Shown: in pieces, positions 8,190 to 16,195 of the stretch | Numbering within the stretch: position 1 is the first letter of the stretch | Layout: each line of letters opens with the position of its first letter | DNA from: a bacterium 210820-DFI.6.37 | GTDB lineage: Bacteria; Bacillota; Clostridia; Peptostreptococcales; Anaerovoracaceae | Direction of reading: 5' to 3' | DNA length: 64,000 bases | NCBI GenBank assembly: GCA_020558355.1 | Contig: JAJCKG010000006.1 | Location: forward strand, 108,795-172,794 | The notes under the pieces: generated by a model | Seen by the model: the letters and a program-made list of their open reading frames with translations, nothing else | The model's database searches: none | Told to the model about the DNA's origin: nothing | Position numbers and translations under genes: made by a program

Positions 8190-8231
8190 AAAACACCCCA
8201 TCAAAACAGCCTCCAAATCTCCGTATAGTGA
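8188..8231 (+). repeat. Direct repeat copy 1 (44 bp, partner at 47451)
   Basis: The stretch begins GAAAAACACCCCATCAAAA and ends CCAAATCTCCGTATAGTGA. It is repeated nearly identically at 47451-47494. Both copies sit directly upstream of a short phage gene and include TATAGT close to a ribosome site, so both could be promoters. Confidence 0.8.
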
Positions 8232-8272
8232 AGGGCATAAAATCCTGCCTTTCAGAAATCGGAGGTGGAAAG

Positions 8273-8491
8273 GTGAATCACGCATTGAAGATCAGTGTAG
8301 CAAAGGAGCTGGCATCCGGTGGGATCGTGAGCTGCCGCCATATCTCCGTGAGGGAGCGCCTCGTGCGCTTCCTTCTTGGGGAGAAGCAGCGGCTGACCAT
8401 CATCGTTCCGGGCGATTCCGTCCGGGAGCTGGCAATCAGTGAAGTCATGGAAGGAGGAAACGTACATGGGAAAAGTGAAGTTACTGCTTGA
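8273..8491 (+). CDS. Small phage protein of unknown function, GTG start
   Basis: A 72-residue protein starting at GTG 8273, chosen because GGAGGTGGAAAG lies directly upstream. It has a basic middle segment (VRERLVRFLLGEKQR) and a beta-strand LTIIVPGD. Its 3' end overlaps the next gene by 26 bases. It is the first gene of the replication operon. I do not recognise the family. Confidence 0.6.
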   Translation: MNHALKISVAKELASGGIVSCRHISVRERLVRFLLGEKQRLTIIVPGDSVRELAISEVMEGGNVHGKSEVTA

Positions 8492-8843
8492 CGTCATCGG
8501 GGACCTGCGCTCCCTTGCTGACAGCCTGCAGGCCGTTGCGGATGCGGTGGCGGAAAATGATGCGGCAGAGGCAGAGCTGACGACCACAAAGGAGCCGGAG
8601 AAAGCGGGAAAAACAGGGAAGACAACCGTAAGGAACACGGCGAAGAAGGATACAAAGGCTACGGCAAAGCAGGAGGAAAAGCCGCTGACACTGGAGGAAG
8701 TCCGCGCGGTGCTGGCAGAGAAGTCCCGCTCTGGACACACGGAGGAAGTGAGGAAGCTGCTTGCAAAGCATGGCGCGGATAAGCTGTCGGAGATCGACCC
8801 GGCGGAGTATGCCGCGCTGCTTGCGGAAGCGGAGGTGCTGTGA
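8466..8843 (+). CDS. Phage protein with SAP-like C-terminus
   Basis: A 125-residue protein starting at ATG 8466 (GAAGGAGG upstream). Residues 1-35 form an acidic helix, 40-75 a Lys/Thr/Ala-rich linker, and 77-125 a helical domain (LTLEEVRAVLAEKSRSGHTE then VRKLLAKHGADKLSEID). Proteins of this layout regularly precede DUF2800 genes in Clostridia and Bacillus prophages. A nucleic-acid-binding or accessory recombination role is plausible but unproven. Its stop overlaps the next start (TGATG). Confidence 0.65.
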   Translation: MGKVKLLLDVIGDLRSLADSLQAVADAVAENDAAEAELTTTKEPEKAGKTGKTTVRNTAKKDTKATAKQEEKPLTLEEVRAVLAEKSRSGHTEEVRKLLAKHGADKLSEIDPAEYAALLAEAEVL

Positions 8844-9964
8844 TGGGGAGACACGCTTTATTGTCAGCATCCTCCAGCCACCGGTGGCTTGCCTGCCCGC
8901 CGTCGGCAAGGCTCTGTGAGAATTACGAGGATACGGGCAGCGAATACGCGCAGCAGGGCACTGACGCTCACAGCCTGTGCGAACACAAGCTGAAGCTGTC
9001 CTTGGGGATGGAAACGGAAGACCCCACGGAGAGACTTTCCTTCTACGACGAGGAGATGGAGGAATGCGCCTGCGGGTATGCGGAGTATGTCCTCTCGCTT
9101 GTGGAGGAGGCAAAGAAAACCTGCAAAGACCCGGTTGTGCTGATCGAGCAACGGCTGGATTTCTCCCGGTATGTGGAGGAGGGCTTCGGCACCGGCGACT
9201 GCGTCATTATAGCAGACGGGACTCTGTATATCATCGACTACAAGCACGGCAAAGGCGTGGAAGTTTCCGCAGAGGGGAACCCACAGATGATGCTGTATGC
9301 CCTGGGCGCGTTGGAGCTGTTTGACGGCATCTATGACATTGACGCCGTCCGCATGGCGATCTACCAGCCGCGCCGTGAGAATGTCAGCGTGTATGCCATG
9401 GAGAAGGATGACCTGCTCCGGTGGGCAACGGGCGAGCTTGCGGAAAAAGCAAAGCTGGCCTATGCCGGGGAGGGTGAGTTCTGTGCGGGGGAACACTGCC
9501 GGTTCTGCAAGGCGAAGGCGGTCTGCAGGAAGCGGGCAGAGTACAACCTGGAGCTTGCAAAATATGACTTTGAGATGCCCGCCACGCTGGAGGATGACGA
9601 GATTGCGGCAATCCTCGTGAAAGCGGATGAGCTGGCGGCATGGGCGGCGGATGTGAAGGAGTTCGCATTGCAGCAGGCACTTTCCGGCGTGAAGTATGAC
9701 GGGTTTAAAGTGGTTGAGGGCCGTTCCAACAGGAAGTACACGGATGAGGATGCCGTGGCGGATACCGTGAAGAAGGCGGGCTTCGACCCGTATGAGCCGA
9801 AGCTCCTGGGCATCACGGCCATGGAAAAACTGCTGGGCAAGAAGAAATTTGCAGAGATTCTGAAGGGCCTTGTGGAGAAGCCGCAGGGCAAGCCGGCGCT
9901 CGTGCCTGAGAGCGACAAGCGGCCGCCGATGAACACGGCGCAGGAAGATTTCAAGGAAAATTAG
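8843..9964 (+). CDS. DUF2800 protein, RecB/Cas4-like nuclease fold
   Basis: A 373-residue protein starting at ATG 8843. Residues about 115-150 carry GTGDCVIIADGTLYIIDYKH, matching the D...(D/E)xK core of PD-(D/E)xK nucleases. A Cys cluster follows (C-x4-C-x2-C-x5-C around residues 205-225, in EHCRFCKAKAVCRKR), reminiscent of the Fe-S cluster of Cas4/AddB. Such proteins lie next to phage SSB-like proteins and probably process DNA ends in phage recombination or replication. Exact activity is untested. Confidence 0.8.
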   Translation: MGRHALLSASSSHRWLACPPSARLCENYEDTGSEYAQQGTDAHSLCEHKLKLSLGMETEDPTERLSFYDEEMEECACGYAEYVLSLVEEAKKTCKDPVVLIEQRLDFSRYVEEGFGTGDCVIIADGTLYIIDYKHGKGVEVSAEGNPQMMLYALGALELFDGIYDIDAVRMAIYQPRRENVSVYAMEKDDLLRWATGELAEKAKLAYAGEGEFCAGEHCRFCKAKAVCRKRAEYNLELAKYDFEMPATLEDDEIAAILVKADELAAWAADVKEFALQQALSGVKYDGFKVVEGRSNRKYTDEDAVADTVKKAGFDPYEPKLLGITAMEKLLGKKKFAEILKGLVEKPQGKPALVPESDKRPPMNTAQEDFKEN

Positions 9965-9976
9965 GAGGCAAATCTT

Positions 9977-10543
9977 ATGGCAAACAATGTAAATAATCCA
10001 ACGAAAGTAATCACGGGGCCGAACACCCGGTGGAGCTATGCAAATGTGTGGACCCCGAAGTCAATTAATGGCGGTGAGGCAAAGTACTCCGTTTCGCTCA
10101 TCATCCCGAAATCAGACAAAAAGACCATCGCAAAGATCGAGGCTGCGATTGAAGCGGCCTACCATGAGGGCGAGGCGAAGCTGAAGGGGAACGGCAGGAG
10201 CGTCCCTGCGCTTTCCGTGCTGAAGACCCCGCTGCGTGACGGGGACACGGAGCGCCCGGATGATGAAGCCTATGCGGATTCCTATTTTGTCAATGCCAAC
10301 AGCACTACGGCTCCCGGCATCGTGGATGCGGACCGCCAGCCGGTCATTGATACGTCCGAGGTGTACAGCGGTGTGTACGGCAGGGCGAGCATCAATTTCT
10401 ATGCATTCAATTCCAACGGGAATAAGGGTATCGCCTGTGGGCTGAATAATTTACAGAAGATCCGTGACGGGGAGCCTTTGGGCGGGAAGTCCCGTGCAGA
10501 GGACGATTTTGCGGATGAGGACGAGGAGGATTTCCTGTCATAA
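9977..10543 (+). CDS. DUF2815 single-strand DNA-binding-like protein
   Basis: A 188-residue protein starting ANNVNNPTKVITGPNTRWSY, typical of DUF2815, a phage family related to T7 gp2.5 single-strand DNA-binding proteins. The tail is strongly acidic (DDFADEDEEDFLS), as in many SSBs that recruit partners by their C-terminus. TTAGGAGGC precedes the ATG, 12 bases after the DUF2800 gene. Together with the DUF2800 nuclease and the polymerase it forms the replication/recombination core. Confidence 0.85.
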   Translation: MANNVNNPTKVITGPNTRWSYANVWTPKSINGGEAKYSVSLIIPKSDKKTIAKIEAAIEAAYHEGEAKLKGNGRSVPALSVLKTPLRDGDTERPDDEAYADSYFVNANSTTAPGIVDADRQPVIDTSEVYSGVYGRASINFYAFNSNGNKGIACGLNNLQKIRDGEPLGGKSRAEDDFADEDEEDFLS

Positions 10544-10563
10544 CCAGATAAACGGAAACACAG

Positions 10564-10617
10564 CCGCCGGGTGGCGGGGAACGGGCGTCTGCCTTTTCCC
10601 TGCCGCCCTTAAGGCGG
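10564..10617 (+). promoter_or_regulatory. Alternating GC arms in DNA polymerase leader
   Basis: The 92-base gap before the polymerase gene has four complementary arms in order: CCGCC 10564-10568, GGCGG 10573-10577, CCGCC 10603-10607 and GGCGG 10613-10617. Arms 1-2 and 3-4 can pair, or 2-3 instead, an arrangement that resembles an attenuator or translational switch. No experimental basis is known to me. Confidence 0.35.
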
Positions 10618-10635
10618 TGAAAGGAGCTGGTAGGA

Positions 10636-12564
10636 TTGAAGTCTATAGAAATTGACATTGAGACGTACAGCGATGTGGATTTATCCAAGTGCGGCGTTTA
10701 CAAATATTCTTCCTCGCCGAATTTTGAGATTCTGCTGTTTGGGTTCAGCGTGGACGGCGGTGAAGTGGAGGTGGTCGATGTTGCCTGTGGGGAGAAAATC
10801 CCTGCGGATATCCTGGCGGCGCTCTCGGATGATTCCGTCACCAAGTGGGCATTCAATGCGCTGTTCGAGAGGGTGTGCCTATCAAATTACCTTGGGGAAT
10901 GGCTGGAGCCGGAATCGTGGAAATGCTCCATGGTGTGGTCGGCCACGCTTGGCCTTCCGCTGTCTTTGGAAAATGTGGGCGCAGTGCTTGGGCTGGAAAA
11001 GCAGAAGCTGTCCGAGGGGAAAGACCTGATCCGGTATTTCTGTGTCCCCTGCAAGCCGACCAAGACGAACGGCGGCCGGACACGGAACCTGCCGGAGCAT
11101 GACAGGGAAAAGTGGGAGCGGTTCAAAGCCTATAATCTGCGCGATGTGGAAGCGGAAATGCAGATACAGCAGAGGCTTTCAAAGTTCCCGGTTCCGGATT
11201 TTGTGTGGGAGGAATACTGGCAGGACCAGGAGATAAACGACCGGGGCATCGGGGTGGATATGGAGATGGTCGCACAGGCAATCGCTATGGATGGCCGTTC
11301 CAAGTCGGAGCTGTCAGCCGCCATGCAGGAACTGACGGAACTGGAGAATCCAAATTCCGTGCAGCAGATGAAGCAGTGGCTTTCGGAGAACGGGATGGAG
11401 ACGGATTCCCTTGATAAAAAGGCGGTGGCGGAACTGTTAAAGACTGCGCCGGAGCCTTTGGGGGAGGCGCTTTCCCTGCGGCAGCAGCTTGCAAAATCCT
11501 CGGTGAAGAAATACCAGGCGATGGAAAATGCTGTGTGTGCGGACAGCCGTGCGCATGGGATGTTTCAATTTTACGGCGCTAATAGGACGGGGCGGTTTTC
11601 TGGCCGGATTATCCAGTTGCAGAATCTGCCCCAGAACCACATCCCTGATTTGGCGCAGGCACGGGAACTTGTGAAAGCAGGGGATTTTGATGCCCTTGCC
11701 ATGCTCTATGAGGATATCCCGGATACGCTCTCGCAGCTCATCCGCACGGCTTTCGTGCCGCAGGACGGAAGGAAGTTCATCGTGGCGGACTTTTCCGCTA
11801 TTGAGGCGAGGGTGATCGCATGGATCGCCGGGGAGCAGTGGCGGATGAAAGTGTTTGAAGGCGGTGGCGACATTTACTGTGCCTCGGCAAGCCAGATGTT
11901 CCATGTGCCGGTGGAAAAGCACGGCGTGAACGGGCATCTGCGGCAGAAAGGTAAGATAGCGGAACTGGCTCTTGGCTATGGCGGATCAGTGGGCGCGTTG
12001 AAATCCATGGGCGCGCTGGAGATGGGGCTTGCGGAGGAAGAGCTGCAGCCGCTTGTGTCGGCATGGCGGGATTCCAACCCAAGCATTACGGAATTCTGGT
12101 GGGCGGTTGACCGTGCGGTGAAGGAGTGCATCAAAAAGAGGATACCAACAGAAACACACGGCATCCGCTTCAGCTATGAAAGCGGGATGCTGTTCATCAC
12201 GCTTTTCTCCGGGCGGCGGCTTGCGTATGTGAAGCCGAGGATTGGCGAGAACCGGTTTGGCGGGGAATCCGTCACTTACATGGGCGTGGGCGGCACGAAG
12301 AAATGGGAAAGGCTGGAAAGCTATGGCCCCAAGTTCGTGGAGAACATCGTGCAGGCGGTCAGCAGGGATATCCTGTGTTACGCCATGCGGACGCTCCGGA
12401 CCTGCGCAATCGTCGCACACGTCCATGATGAGGTCATCATCGAGGCGGACAGGAGGATGTCCCTTCCTGCCGTATGTGAACAGATGGGCAGGACGCCGCC
12501 CTGGGCAAAGGGGCTGCTGCTCCGTGCGGACGGTTACGAATGTGATTTTTACCAGAAGGATTAG
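10636..12564 (+). CDS. Phage family A DNA polymerase with 3'-5' exonuclease domain
   Basis: A 642-residue polymerase read from TTG 10636, preceded by AAAGGAGCTGG. The N-terminal exonuclease domain begins with DIET (Asp7/Glu9). The polymerase domain shows motif A VADFSAIEARVIAWI (Asp385), motif B around RQKGKIAELALGYGGS, and motif C HVHDEVI (Asp598). It synthesises phage DNA. The rare TTG start and structured leader suggest restrained translation. Confidence 0.93.
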   Translation: MKSIEIDIETYSDVDLSKCGVYKYSSSPNFEILLFGFSVDGGEVEVVDVACGEKIPADILAALSDDSVTKWAFNALFERVCLSNYLGEWLEPESWKCSMVWSATLGLPLSLENVGAVLGLEKQKLSEGKDLIRYFCVPCKPTKTNGGRTRNLPEHDREKWERFKAYNLRDVEAEMQIQQRLSKFPVPDFVWEEYWQDQEINDRGIGVDMEMVAQAIAMDGRSKSELSAAMQELTELENPNSVQQMKQWLSENGMETDSLDKKAVAELLKTAPEPLGEALSLRQQLAKSSVKKYQAMENAVCADSRAHGMFQFYGANRTGRFSGRIIQLQNLPQNHIPDLAQARELVKAGDFDALAMLYEDIPDTLSQLIRTAFVPQDGRKFIVADFSAIEARVIAWIAGEQWRMKVFEGGGDIYCASASQMFHVPVEKHGVNGHLRQKGKIAELALGYGGSVGALKSMGALEMGLAEEELQPLVSAWRDSNPSITEFWWAVDRAVKECIKKRIPTETHGIRFSYESGMLFITLFSGRRLAYVKPRIGENRFGGESVTYMGVGGTKKWERLESYGPKFVENIVQAVSRDILCYAMRTLRTCAIVAHVHDEVIIEADRRMSLPAVCEQMGRTPPWAKGLLLRADGYECDFYQKD

Positions 12565-12575
12565 GCAGGGGGTGC

Positions 12576-12908
12576 ATGATGGAACGGCTGCGGATGGAAT
12601 ACGGGACGGGGTATATGGAGCTGAATGTGGAGGCGTTCTTCCCCTGCAAGATGCCGGCAATGAGGAAAGCCGCAAGGCTCATCAATTCATACTGCTCGGA
12701 TGAAACAAGGGCGGAGTTGCTTTCGGAGCTGCGGGAGCTGGCAGACGGATACAAGGCCCTCTGCGGTATGTACAAAGAAATAGAGGAGGCGCTTCCCGCA
12801 GATTCCCCGGAGCGGAGGCACTGGAAGGCGCAGTTCAACAAGACGGAAGTCCTCCGTAAAAGGATGGAGGGGAATATCAGATTGATTTCAGGAGGCAGAA
12901 CGGAATGA
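12576..12908 (+). CDS. Phage helical protein of unknown function
   Basis: A 110-residue protein; ATG codons at 12576 and 12579 both follow GCAGGGGG. It is mostly helical with Cys residues (FPCKMPAMRK and INSYCSDETR) and a charged middle (LLSELRELADGYKALCGMYK). It lies between the polymerase and a Cys-rich small protein in a gapless operon. I cannot assign a family. Confidence 0.65.
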   Translation: MMERLRMEYGTGYMELNVEAFFPCKMPAMRKAARLINSYCSDETRAELLSELRELADGYKALCGMYKEIEEALPADSPERRHWKAQFNKTEVLRKRMEGNIRLISGGRTE

Positions 12909-13096
12909 GCAGAGCGGCAATGCAGGGGTGCAGGGCGCACGGCGACTGTTTCGCAAACAGGGGCGGCGTCTGCACCTGCTTAAAGGACAATGACTTTGGC
13001 GGGAGGGACTGCCCGTTTTATAAGCCTGCGGACACAGTCCGGGAAAGTCAGCGCAGGCAGAATGGAGGTAGGCTATATGGGAATCAGCAGATATAA
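12905..13096 (+). CDS. Small cysteine-rich phage protein
   Basis: A 63-residue protein overlapping the previous gene by four bases (ATGA). Six cysteines, mostly within CRAHGDCFANRGG, VCTCLKDNDFGG and DCPFYKP, suggest metal binding. Its end overlaps the next gene. Function unknown. Confidence 0.6.
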   Translation: MSRAAMQGCRAHGDCFANRGGVCTCLKDNDFGGRDCPFYKPADTVRESQRRQNGGRLYGNQQI

Positions 13097-13508
13097 CAGC
13101 GAGGGATACAGCGACCCGACGAGCCATGCGGCGCTATCGGGGATCAGGAAGGAGGAAAAGGCGGCGAAGCGGGCATACCGGCCGCTTGTCTATATATGCT
13201 CCCCGTTTGCCGGGGACACGGAGGGGAACACGCAGAAGGCGAGGCGGTACAGCAGGTTTGCGGTGAAGAACGGCGCGATCCCGTTTGCCCCGCACCTGCT
13301 CTTTCCGCAGTTCCTGGATGACGGGAAGCCTGCGGAGCGGGCAATCGGTATGTTCATGGGAATGGTGCTGCTTGGCAAGTGTGAGCAGCTATGGGTGTTT
13401 GGGAAAACCATATCCACGGGGATGGCGGTGGAGATTGAGAAAGCGGAAAAGCGGGATATGCCGATCCGTTATTTCACAGAAAACTGCGAGGAGGTCTGCA
13501 AATTATGA
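13077..13508 (+). CDS. DUF4406-like (nucleoside deoxyribosyltransferase-like) protein
   Basis: A 143-residue protein starting at ATG 13077 with GGAGGTAGG upstream. The core RPLVYICSPFAGDTEGN, with FAPHLLFPQFLDD and LWVFGKTISTGMAVEIE, matches DUF4406-type folds related to nucleoside 2-deoxyribosyltransferases and phage nucleotide-binding proteins. A role in nucleotide metabolism or signal-nucleotide binding is possible; no catalytic proof can be read. Confidence 0.7.
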   Translation: MGISRYNSEGYSDPTSHAALSGIRKEEKAAKRAYRPLVYICSPFAGDTEGNTQKARRYSRFAVKNGAIPFAPHLLFPQFLDDGKPAERAIGMFMGMVLLGKCEQLWVFGKTISTGMAVEIEKAEKRDMPIRYFTENCEEVCKL

Positions 13509-15742
13509 GGATGACATTTCACACGGCGAACTGCAGGGGGAATGCAAAGAACAGCTTATATCCCAACAGGCGTGTCATTGACAATGAGGATGACTGCATG
13601 GAGGTGGTGGCGTTCGACCATGTGTGCGCAGAATTCAAAAACTGCCGCAGGAGCGGGGATAACTTCCTCTCCTGCGATGTGGATGTGATGGACTGCGACA
13701 ATTCCCATTCCGACAATCCGGCGGACTGGGTTCATCCGGAAGACCTGGAAGGGAAGATCGGGGAGGATGTGGCTTTTGCCGTAGTGCCGAGCCGCAACAA
13801 CATGAAGCCGAAGGAGGGGAAGTCCGCAAGGCCGAGGTTCCATGTGTACTTTCCGCATGACCCAATCTCGGACGGGGAGGCGTGTGCGGCTCTGAAAAAG
13901 GCCATACAGCAGAAGTTCCCGTTCTTCGATGCCAAGGCGCTGGATTCCGCACGGTTCATTTTTGGGCATCCTGCAGATTCCATCCTTTGGCATGAGGGTG
14001 AGATCACCATCGACTGCATCGTGAAGCCGCAGGGCGGCAGGGAGATTCCGCAGGGGCAGAGGAACGCCACCATGTCCCACTTTGCGGGGCGCGTGGTGAA
14101 GCGGTACGGCGCGACGGAAAAGGCGCATGAGATTTTCATGGAGGAGGCGGCAAAGTGCAATCCGCCCCTGGAGGATGCGGAGCTTGCCATAATCTGGCAG
14201 AGCGCCTGCCGCTTTGCGGAGAAAGTGCAGGGGCAGGAGGGGTATGTCGCCCCGGATGCGTACAATGACGAGTTTGGGCGTGAGTCTTTAAAACCGGGCG
14301 ATTATTCGGACATCGGGCAGGCGAAGGTGCTGACCAGGGAGTACGGGGTGGAGCTGCGCTATACGGCTGCCACGGATTACCTGCGTTTCTGCGGGCAGTA
14401 TTGGGTGGAGTCGAAGCAGCAGGCAGTGGGCGCGGCGGAGGAATTTTTAGACCTCCAGCTTGCGGACGCGAAGGATGAGATCGCCCGGACGAAACAGGCG
14501 CTCATGGACACGGGCATTTCAGAAGATGCCATCACCTCCGGCGGCAAGTCGCTGGAAAAGAAGATCAGCGGCGGGCAGATGGATGCCTACCTTGCGTATA
14601 TGTCCGCCCAGGCATATAGGGCGTTCGTGATGAAACGCAGGGATATGAAGTATGTGGTGTCGGCTCTGCAGGCGGCAAAACCGATGCTGGAGATCAGCGT
14701 TTCCGACCTTGACAAAGACGGGTTCCTTCTGAACACGCCAGACGGCACCTATTACCTCCCGGACGGGCTGGAGGGAAAAAGGGACCACAGCCCGGAGGAC
14801 TATATCACGAAGATAACGGCGGCGGCTCCCGGCGACAAAGGGGAGAAACTGTGGCTGGATTCTTTGGACACTATTTTCTGCAAAGACCAGGAGCTGATTG
14901 ATTATGTGCAGCAGATCGTGGGCATGGCGGCGGTGGGGCGCGTCTACATGGAATCGCTGGTCATTGCCTACGGGGAGGGGAGGAACGGGAAGTCCACCTT
15001 TTGGAACACGATAGCCCGTGTGCTTGGAACCTACAGCGGGAATATGTCCGCTGACACCCTCACGGTCGGGTGCAAGCGGAATGTGAAGCCGGAACTTGCC
15101 GAAGCGAAGGGCAAGCGGCTTATTATTGCTGCGGAGCTGGAGGAAGGGATGCGCCTGAACACTTCCGTGGTGAAACAGATGTGTTCCACGGATGAGATTT
15201 TTGCGGAGAAAAAGTATAAGGACCCGTTCTCCTTCACACCGAGCCATACCCTTGTGCTGTATACCAACCACCTGCCGAGAGTGGGCGCAAACGACCCTGG
15301 TACATGGCGGCGCTTAATCGTGATCCCGTTCCATGCCAGGATAGAGGGCGCAGCGGATGTGAAGAACTATGCTGATTTCCTTGTGGCGGAGGCAGCCCCG
15401 TCAATCATGGCGTGGATCATTGAAGGAGCAAAAAAAGCGATTAGCCGGAATTTCCACATCCCCTGCCCTGCCTGCGTGGAGGATGCCATTAAAGCATACC
15501 GGGAGGACAATGACTGGCTTGGGCATTTCCTGGGCGAGTGCTGTGAAACTGACAAGACATACCGGGAGAAGTCCGGCGAACTGTACCAGGAATACCGCAG
15601 CTACTGTATGCGAACGGGCGAGTATGCGAGAGGCACGGCGGATTTTTATAATGCGCTGGAGTCTGCCGGTTTCATGCGCCAGAAGACTAAGACGGGAAAT
15701 TTTATCCGGGGGCTCCGGATAAGGGAAGATTTCAAGGATTGA
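13505..15742 (+). CDS. Phage primase-helicase (P4/D5 type, SF3 helicase)
   Basis: A 745-residue two-domain enzyme. The N-terminal primase-polymerase-like part has the acidic pair in LSCDVDVMD (Asp58/Asp60) and RPRFHVYFPHDP. The C-terminal D5-type superfamily 3 helicase has Walker A GEGRNGKST (residues 490-498) and a sensor region YTNHLPRV. A winged-helix tail ends the protein. It would prime and unwind at the phage origin. A striking inverted repeat directly after the gene is an origin candidate. It overlaps the previous gene by four bases. Confidence 0.9.
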   Translation: MRMTFHTANCRGNAKNSLYPNRRVIDNEDDCMEVVAFDHVCAEFKNCRRSGDNFLSCDVDVMDCDNSHSDNPADWVHPEDLEGKIGEDVAFAVVPSRNNMKPKEGKSARPRFHVYFPHDPISDGEACAALKKAIQQKFPFFDAKALDSARFIFGHPADSILWHEGEITIDCIVKPQGGREIPQGQRNATMSHFAGRVVKRYGATEKAHEIFMEEAAKCNPPLEDAELAIIWQSACRFAEKVQGQEGYVAPDAYNDEFGRESLKPGDYSDIGQAKVLTREYGVELRYTAATDYLRFCGQYWVESKQQAVGAAEEFLDLQLADAKDEIARTKQALMDTGISEDAITSGGKSLEKKISGGQMDAYLAYMSAQAYRAFVMKRRDMKYVVSALQAAKPMLEISVSDLDKDGFLLNTPDGTYYLPDGLEGKRDHSPEDYITKITAAAPGDKGEKLWLDSLDTIFCKDQELIDYVQQIVGMAAVGRVYMESLVIAYGEGRNGKSTFWNTIARVLGTYSGNMSADTLTVGCKRNVKPELAEAKGKRLIIAAELEEGMRLNTSVVKQMCSTDEIFAEKKYKDPFSFTPSHTLVLYTNHLPRVGANDPGTWRRLIVIPFHARIEGAADVKNYADFLVAEAAPSIMAWIIEGAKKAISRNFHIPCPACVEDAIKAYREDNDWLGHFLGECCETDKTYREKSGELYQEYRSYCMRTGEYARGTADFYNALESAGFMRQKTKTGNFIRGLRIREDFKD

Positions 15743-15761
15743 CGGGTGTATTTTACCGTAA

Positions 15762-15869
15762 GGGTGGAGGTCGGTGGAGGTCTTGGTATAAACCCCCTTT
15801 AGGGCAGTTTTTTCAGTAAAAAATCACTTATAGGGGAGTTTTAGGTAAAAGTTCCACCGACCTCCACCC
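15762..15869. other. Long inverted repeat after the primase, candidate origin
   Basis: A perfect 17-base inverted repeat (GGGTGGAGGTCGGTGGA at 15762-15778; complement at 15853-15869) brackets 74 bases. The loop holds a second, weaker pairing between a CCCCCTTT tract and a GGGGAGTTTT tract. The left arm itself contains tandem GGTGGAGGTC. It occupies the only real gap (15743-15913) in the replication operon, between primase-helicase and VRR-NUC genes. Confidence 0.55.
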
Positions 15870-15913
15870 CAAAGCCTGGAATGCTTGAAAAATAAGGGAT
15901 TGGAGGTATTTGC

Positions 15914-16195
15914 ATGAGAGAGAAAACCATAGAGCAGAAATTCAGGGCGGCAGTCAGGGCCGCCGGTGGTCTGGCAGTAAAGTTCGCATCGCCCGGTTTT
16001 GATGGGGTGCCTGACCGTTTGGCACTTCTCCCCGGCGGGAGGATGGCATTTGTGGAGGTCAAGGCCCCTGGGAAAAAGCCCCGCCCCCTGCAGTTGGCAC
16101 GGCACAGGCTGCTGCGGCAGTTGGGATTTAAAGTGTATGTGCTGGATGACGAGTCGCAGATTGGAGGGATGATTGATGAGATACGAGCCACATGA
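15914..16195 (+). CDS. VRR-NUC domain nuclease
   Basis: A 93-residue single-domain protein. SPGFDGVPDRLALLPGGRMA followed by FVEVKAPGKKP gives the PD...(E)xK core of VRR-NUC nucleases, which cut branched or Holliday-junction DNA in phage replication. GATTGGAGG precedes the ATG. It overlaps the helicase gene by 20 bases, a pairing conserved in many phages. Confidence 0.9.
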   Translation: MREKTIEQKFRAAVRAAGGLAVKFASPGFDGVPDRLALLPGGRMAFVEVKAPGKKPRPLQLARHRLLRQLGFKVYVLDDESQIGGMIDEIRAT

